Assembly (NCBI RefSeq): GCF_010975035.1 | Contig: NZ_JAAIUV010000002.1 | Location: 62,001 to 126,000, forward strand | DNA length: 64,000 nucleotides | Origin: Neobacillus thermocopriae | GTDB taxonomy: Bacteria > Bacillota > Bacilli > Bacillales > Cytobacillaceae | Direction: 5' to 3' | Part shown: positions 60,550 to 64,000 of the stretch, piece after piece | How positions within the stretch are numbered: the stretch's first letter is position 1 | Layout: every line of letters starts with the position of its first letter | The notes under the pieces: generated by a model | Database searches by the model: none | Seen by the model: the letters and a program-made list of their open reading frames with translations, nothing else | What the model was told of the DNA's origin: nothing | Program-made: the position numbers and the translations under genes

Positions 60550-61287
60550 ATGCGCAGAAATGGAAAGGAAAAGGATTTTTATCATAGCGCAAACGAAAAA
60601 TTTAAAGAATTTCAAAATTCCATTGGAATTAAGTTTAATAATGAGAAATTATTAAGACAAGCTTTTACCCATTCATCCTATGTGAATGAGCATCGTAGAA
60701 AGCCTTTTGAAGACAATGAAAGGCTAGAATTTTTGGGAGACGCTGTTCTCGAATTGACTATTTCACATTTTCTTTTTAAAAAATATCCTACGATGACAGA
60801 AGGAGAGTTAACCAAGTTAAGAGCTGCTGTTGTTTGTGAACCTTCACTTGTCACATTTGCTGGTGAACTCGGCTTTGGAAAACTAATCTTGCTCGGTAAA
60901 GGAGAAGAGATGACAGGTGGAAGGGAACGTCCAGCCCTCTTAGCTGACGTGTTTGAAGCGTTCATTGGGGCTCTTTATTTAGACAAAGGAATTGAAATAG
61001 TCATCCAATTCTTAGAAAAATATGTTTTTCCAAAAATAGATGCCGGTGCTTTTTCTCATGTGATGGATTTTAAAAGCCAATTGCAGGAACTCATTCAACG
61101 GGATGGAACTGGAGTCATTGAATATCGGATTCTTCAAGAAAAGGGTCCGGCACATAATAAAGAATTTGTTTCTAGGGTTACTTTGAATGGGGAAGAACTT
61201 GGTATTGGAACTGGTAAATCGAAGAAAGAAGCAGAGCAACATGCTGCTCAAATGGCGTTGGAAGTACTGAAATCAAAAAGATCTTAG
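60550..61287 (+). CDS. rnc: Ribonuclease III
   Basis: RNase III cuts double-stranded RNA, processing rRNA precursors and some mRNAs. The 245-residue protein has the catalytic domain with signature [17 protein letters not shown] at about residues 57-72, [12 protein letters not shown] and the conserved [13 protein letters not shown], and a C-terminal double-stranded RNA-binding domain (about 165-240, [14 protein letters not shown] ... [16 protein letters not shown]). ATG at 60550 follows AAGGTGGAG by 7 nt; an earlier GTG at 60538 overlaps that site. It precedes smc by 54 nt, as is common in Bacillus. Confidence 0.97.
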   Translation: MRRNGKEKDFYHSANEKFKEFQNSIGIKFNNEKLLRQAFTHSSYVNEHRRKPFEDNERLEFLGDAVLELTISHFLFKKYPTMTEGELTKLRAAVVCEPSLVTFAGELGFGKLILLGKGEEMTGGRERPALLADVFEAFIGALYLDKGIEIVIQFLEKYVFPKIDAGAFSHVMDFKSQLQELIQRDGTGVIEYRILQEKGPAHNKEFVSRVTLNGEELGIGTGKSKKEAEQHAAQMALEVLKSKRS

Positions 61288-61341
61288 TATAACAAATGTT
61301 TAGGAGGAGAAATCCCGGGCATTAACAGGGAGGATAAAGGA

Positions 61342-64000
61342 ATGTATTTAAAACGGTTGGACATCATTGGATTTAAATCTTTTGCAGACCGTATTGGAGT
61401 AGATTTTGTTCCTGGAATTACCGCTGTTGTTGGTCCAAATGGCAGTGGAAAAAGTAATATTACCGATGCCATCCGCTGGGTTTTAGGTGAGCAATCTGCT
61501 AAATCTCTTCGTGGCAGTAAAATGGAGGATATTATTTTTGCTGGAAGTGATACGAGGAAGGCCCTAAATTTTGCTGAAGTAACCTTAACACTTGATAACC
61601 AGGATCAAGGGCTGGGGATTGATTATAATGAAGTGAGTGTAACTAGAAGAGTATCCCGTTCAGGAGAAAGTGAGTTTTATATTAATAATCAGCCTTGTCG
61701 ATTAAAAGATATTATTGATTTATTCATGGATTCTGGCCTTGGACGGGAAGCTTTTTCTATTATCAGCCAAGGAAAAGTCGAAGAAATATTAAACAGCAAA
61801 GCGGATGAACGCCGTACGATCTTTGAAGAAGCAGCCGGGGTATTAAAATATAAAAATCGTAAGAAAAAAGCAGAATTTAAACTCACAGAAACACAGGATA
61901 ACTTAAATCGTGTCAATGATATTCTGCATGAATTAGAGAGTCAGGTTGAACCGTTAAAAATTCAAGCATCTATTGCAAGAGAATATATTGAGAAGAAAGA
62001 AGAACTTGAAAAGTACGAAGTTGCATTAACTGTCCATGAAATAGAAGAACTGCATAAACAATGGGAAACTCTTTCAAAACAGGTTGAGGAGCGTCAACAA
62101 GAGGAATTAAAGCTTTCCTCAGAAGTACAGCTGAAGGAAGCAAAAATAGTAGAGACAAGAGATCAAATGGCTGCGTTAGATGAATCCATCACTGATCTTC
62201 AAAATGTTCTTCTTCATGTAAGTGAGGAGTTAGAAAAACTGGAAGGACGAAGAGAAGTTTTAAAGGAACGGAAGAAAAACGCAGCTCAAAATAAAGATCA
62301 ATTGAAACTATCCATCACTGAAATGAACGAAAGATTAATACAGCTCCATAAAAATCATGATCTGCATGAGGATGCTGTTAAACAACTTGAAGGACAAGTA
62401 AAAACCCTTCAAGCAAAACTGGCGGAAAAGCAGGAAAAATTGCAGCTTTACGCAGAAAATTTAGATGAGACCATTGAAAGTTTAAAAAGTGAATATATTG
62501 ATTTGTTAAATGAACAAGCGGGAACGAAAAATGAATTAAAAAATATTGATGAACAGCTAATGCATTTGGAAAGGAAAAGTGCTCGGCTTGATTCGGAAAA
62601 TGAAAAGTTTATTCAGGAACGTGAAGACATACAAAAAAACAAGCTAAACGTAATCAATGACTTAAAAGAAATTCAGCAAAAGCTAGAGGAACAGGTTGTC
62701 ACATACCGGGAACAGCAAAGAAAATTAGAAGTAGTTAAAGCTAATTATCAAAAACAGGAGAAAACGCTCTATCAAGCTTATCAACTTATACAGCAAGCAA
62801 AGTCTAAAAAAGAAATGCTTGAAGAAATGGAAGAGGATTATTCAGGGTTCTTTCAAGGGGTTAAAGAAGTTCTGAAAGTTCGTGGGAAAAAGCTTCAAGG
62901 AATTGAAGGAGCTGTTGCTGAACTTGTCACTGTTCCAAAGGAATATGAAGTTGCTCTCGAAACGGCTTTTGGCAGTGCCTTACAACATATTGTTGTCGAT
63001 ACGGAACAAAATGCCCGAATAGCAATCCAATATTTAAAACAAAACGGTTATGGACGAGCTACATTTTTACCTTTAAGTGTTATTAAGGGAAGGTCCCTTT
63101 CTTCAGCTCAAATTGCTTTAATCCAAGACCATCCTTCTTATATTGGAACAGCTGTAAGTCTTATTCAATTTGATAAGAAATATTCAGAGGTAATGAATAA
63201 CCTATTAGGTAGTGTGGTTATTGCTAAAGATCTTAAAGGAGCCAATGAACTTGCAAAAATTCTCCAATACAGAGTTCGCTTAGTAACATTAGATGGAGAT
63301 ATCGTGAATCCTGGAGGATCTATGACGGGTGGTTCTGTAAAACAGAAAACTTCTTCCCTTTTATCTAGAAAGGGAGAGTTGGAAGACTTAAAAGCTAAGC
63401 TTGTCATAATGGAAGAAAAAACAAAGGGTTTAGAAGAAACGGTTAAGTCCTTAAAGGAAGAAGTTCGGAAAACAGAGGCAAAGCTCGAGGAAATACGTGA
63501 ACATGGAAATGAGCTAAGATTAACCGAACAGTCTATTAAAGGAAATCTTCGTGAAGCTGAGCTTGAAGAGAAAAGTATTAATGACCGTTTGGCCATTTAC
63601 GATATGGAAAAATCACAAATGGCAGAGGAACAACGTTCTCTTGAGAAAAGGAAATCACAAATAGAAGAAATGATGGGAGCTTTTCAAGAAAAAATTACTG
63701 AACTTGACAGTCAAATACTGGCATTGACGGAGCAAAAAAACAAGGATGCGACCTCCAAGGAGGCTCTCGCTTCAGAGATCAATGATCTAAAGGTAGAGTT
63801 TGCCTCTAAAAATGAACAGTATCTAAATGCAAAAGAACGTTTTACACAAACCGTAAATGATATTCGTGAACATAAAGAAAAGCTTAAGATTCTTGAAGAG
63901 GATCTAAAACTACTCCAATCAGAAATGACAACAAGCTCTACCGGTGAAGAGCAGCTAGAAGCAGCAGCCAGAGAAAAACAAAAGGATAAAGAATCCACTT
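61342..64000 (+). CDS. smc: Chromosome condensation ATPase SMC, 3'-truncated by window edge
   Basis: SMC forms the core of the condensin that organises and segregates the chromosome, with ScpA and ScpB. The frame is open from ATG 61342 to the window end (886 codons), so about 300 residues are missing. The visible protein has the Walker A GPNGSGKSNITDAIRW (about residue 32), the Q-loop LGEQSAKSLRG, and a first coiled-coil arm (about 165-500). The hinge spans about 510-670, with VNPGGSMTGGS near residue 655-664, followed by the start of the return coiled coil. The ribosome binding site is GGGAGG with AAAGGA nearby. The second Walker B and signature motifs lie beyond the window. Confidence 0.97.
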   Translation, partial: MYLKRLDIIGFKSFADRIGVDFVPGITAVVGPNGSGKSNITDAIRWVLGEQSAKSLRGSKMEDIIFAGSDTRKALNFAEVTLTLDNQDQGLGIDYNEVSVTRRVSRSGESEFYINNQPCRLKDIIDLFMDSGLGREAFSIISQGKVEEILNSKADERRTIFEEAAGVLKYKNRKKKAEFKLTETQDNLNRVNDILHELESQVEPLKIQASIAREYIEKKEELEKYEVALTVHEIEELHKQWETLSKQVEERQQEELKLSSEVQLKEAKIVETRDQMAALDESITDLQNVLLHVSEELEKLEGRREVLKERKKNAAQNKDQLKLSITEMNERLIQLHKNHDLHEDAVKQLEGQVKTLQAKLAEKQEKLQLYAENLDETIESLKSEYIDLLNEQAGTKNELKNIDEQLMHLERKSARLDSENEKFIQEREDIQKNKLNVINDLKEIQQKLEEQVVTYREQQRKLEVVKANYQKQEKTLYQAYQLIQQAKSKKEMLEEMEEDYSGFFQGVKEVLKVRGKKLQGIEGAVAELVTVPKEYEVALETAFGSALQHIVVDTEQNARIAIQYLKQNGYGRATFLPLSVIKGRSLSSAQIALIQDHPSYIGTAVSLIQFDKKYSEVMNNLLGSVVIAKDLKGANELAKILQYRVRLVTLDGDIVNPGGSMTGGSVKQKTSSLLSRKGELEDLKAKLVIMEEKTKGLEETVKSLKEEVRKTEAKLEEIREHGNELRLTEQSIKGNLREAELEEKSINDRLAIYDMEKSQMAEEQRSLEKRKSQIEEMMGAFQEKITELDSQILALTEQKNKDATSKEALASEINDLKVEFASKNEQYLNAKERFTQTVNDIREHKEKLKILEEDLKLLQSEMTTSSTGEEQLEAAAREKQKDKEST

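Noticed and set aside
61284-63998. No plus-strand gene apparent at the end of the window, only minus-strand frames
   Set aside because: smc is open on the plus strand from 61342 and simply lacks a stop before the window ends. The minus-strand frames are its shadows.

Overview
The window is a continuous stretch of core chromosome from an endospore-forming, low-GC Gram-positive bacterium of the Bacillaceae (Bacillus in the broad sense). The evidence is the gene order murB-divIB-ylxW-ylxX-sbp-ftsA-ftsZ-spoIIGA-sigE-sigG through pyr, rqcH, gmk-rpoZ, priA-def-fmt, prpC-prkC-rsgA, spoVM, fapR-plsX-fabD-fabG-acpP to rnc-smc. It follows the Bacillus subtilis chromosome gene for gene, while the proteins differ enough for another species. 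Sporulation genes (spoIIGA, sigE, sigG, ylmC, ylyA, spoVM) show that the organism forms spores. Compared with my recollection of B. subtilis, three inserts are absent: bpr between ftsZ and spoIIGA, ylmA after sigG, and the cysH sulfate-assimilation operon between pyrE and rqcH. No mobile element, prophage, CRISPR array, tRNA or rRNA is visible, and base composition looks uniform.

Layout. 1-6.3 kb: end of the cell-wall/division cluster (murB 3' part, divIB, two DUF881 genes, sbp, ftsA, ftsZ). 6.3-9.4 kb: sporulation sigma cassette spoIIGA-sigE and sigG, with a spoIIG-type promoter (22-bp spacer) and a sigma-F-like promoter before sigG. 9.5-13.5 kb: ylmC, then pgeF-ylmE-sepF-ylmG-ylmH-divIVA (division-site proteins and a ribosome-rescue RNA-binding protein). 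13.5-16.7 kb: isoleucine T-box riboswitch and ileS. 16.8-18.5 kb: ylyA, lspA, rluD-type pseudouridine synthase. 18.5-30.4 kb: complete pyrimidine operon pyrR-P-B-C-AA-AB-K-D-F-E, with three PyrR-controlled attenuators. 30.4-35.0 kb: rqcH on the minus strand and a divergent calcium P-type ATPase. 35.1-49.9 kb: housekeeping genes (yloC, remA, gmk, rpoZ, coaBC, priA, def, fmt, rsmB, rlmN, prpC, prkC, rsgA, rpe, thiN). 49.9-56.7 kb: spoVM, rpmB (minus), yloU, fakA, sdaAB, sdaAA, recG. 56.7-64 kb: the FapR-controlled fatty acid/phospholipid operon, acpP, rnc and the 5' part of smc, which runs off the end.

How the genes work together. FtsA, FtsZ, SepF, DivIB, DivIVA and YlmG build and place the division septum. 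Pro-sigma-E with its protease SpoIIGA, then sigma-G, run the mother-cell and forespore programmes, and SpoVM supports coat assembly. The ten pyr genes encode UMP synthesis from bicarbonate, plus uracil uptake and the UMP-sensing regulator. PrpC/PrkC are an opposed Ser/Thr phosphatase/kinase pair beside the ribosome-assembly GTPase RsgA. FapR couples malonyl-CoA level to fatty acid and phosphatidate synthesis.

I found no previously undescribed multi-gene system. The observations worth a second look are at the regulatory level: promoters built on stop codons or terminator arms, a hairpin in the divIB leader, an inverted repeat between rpmB and yloU, a tiny SD-preceded ORF after spoVM, and several non-ATG starts.
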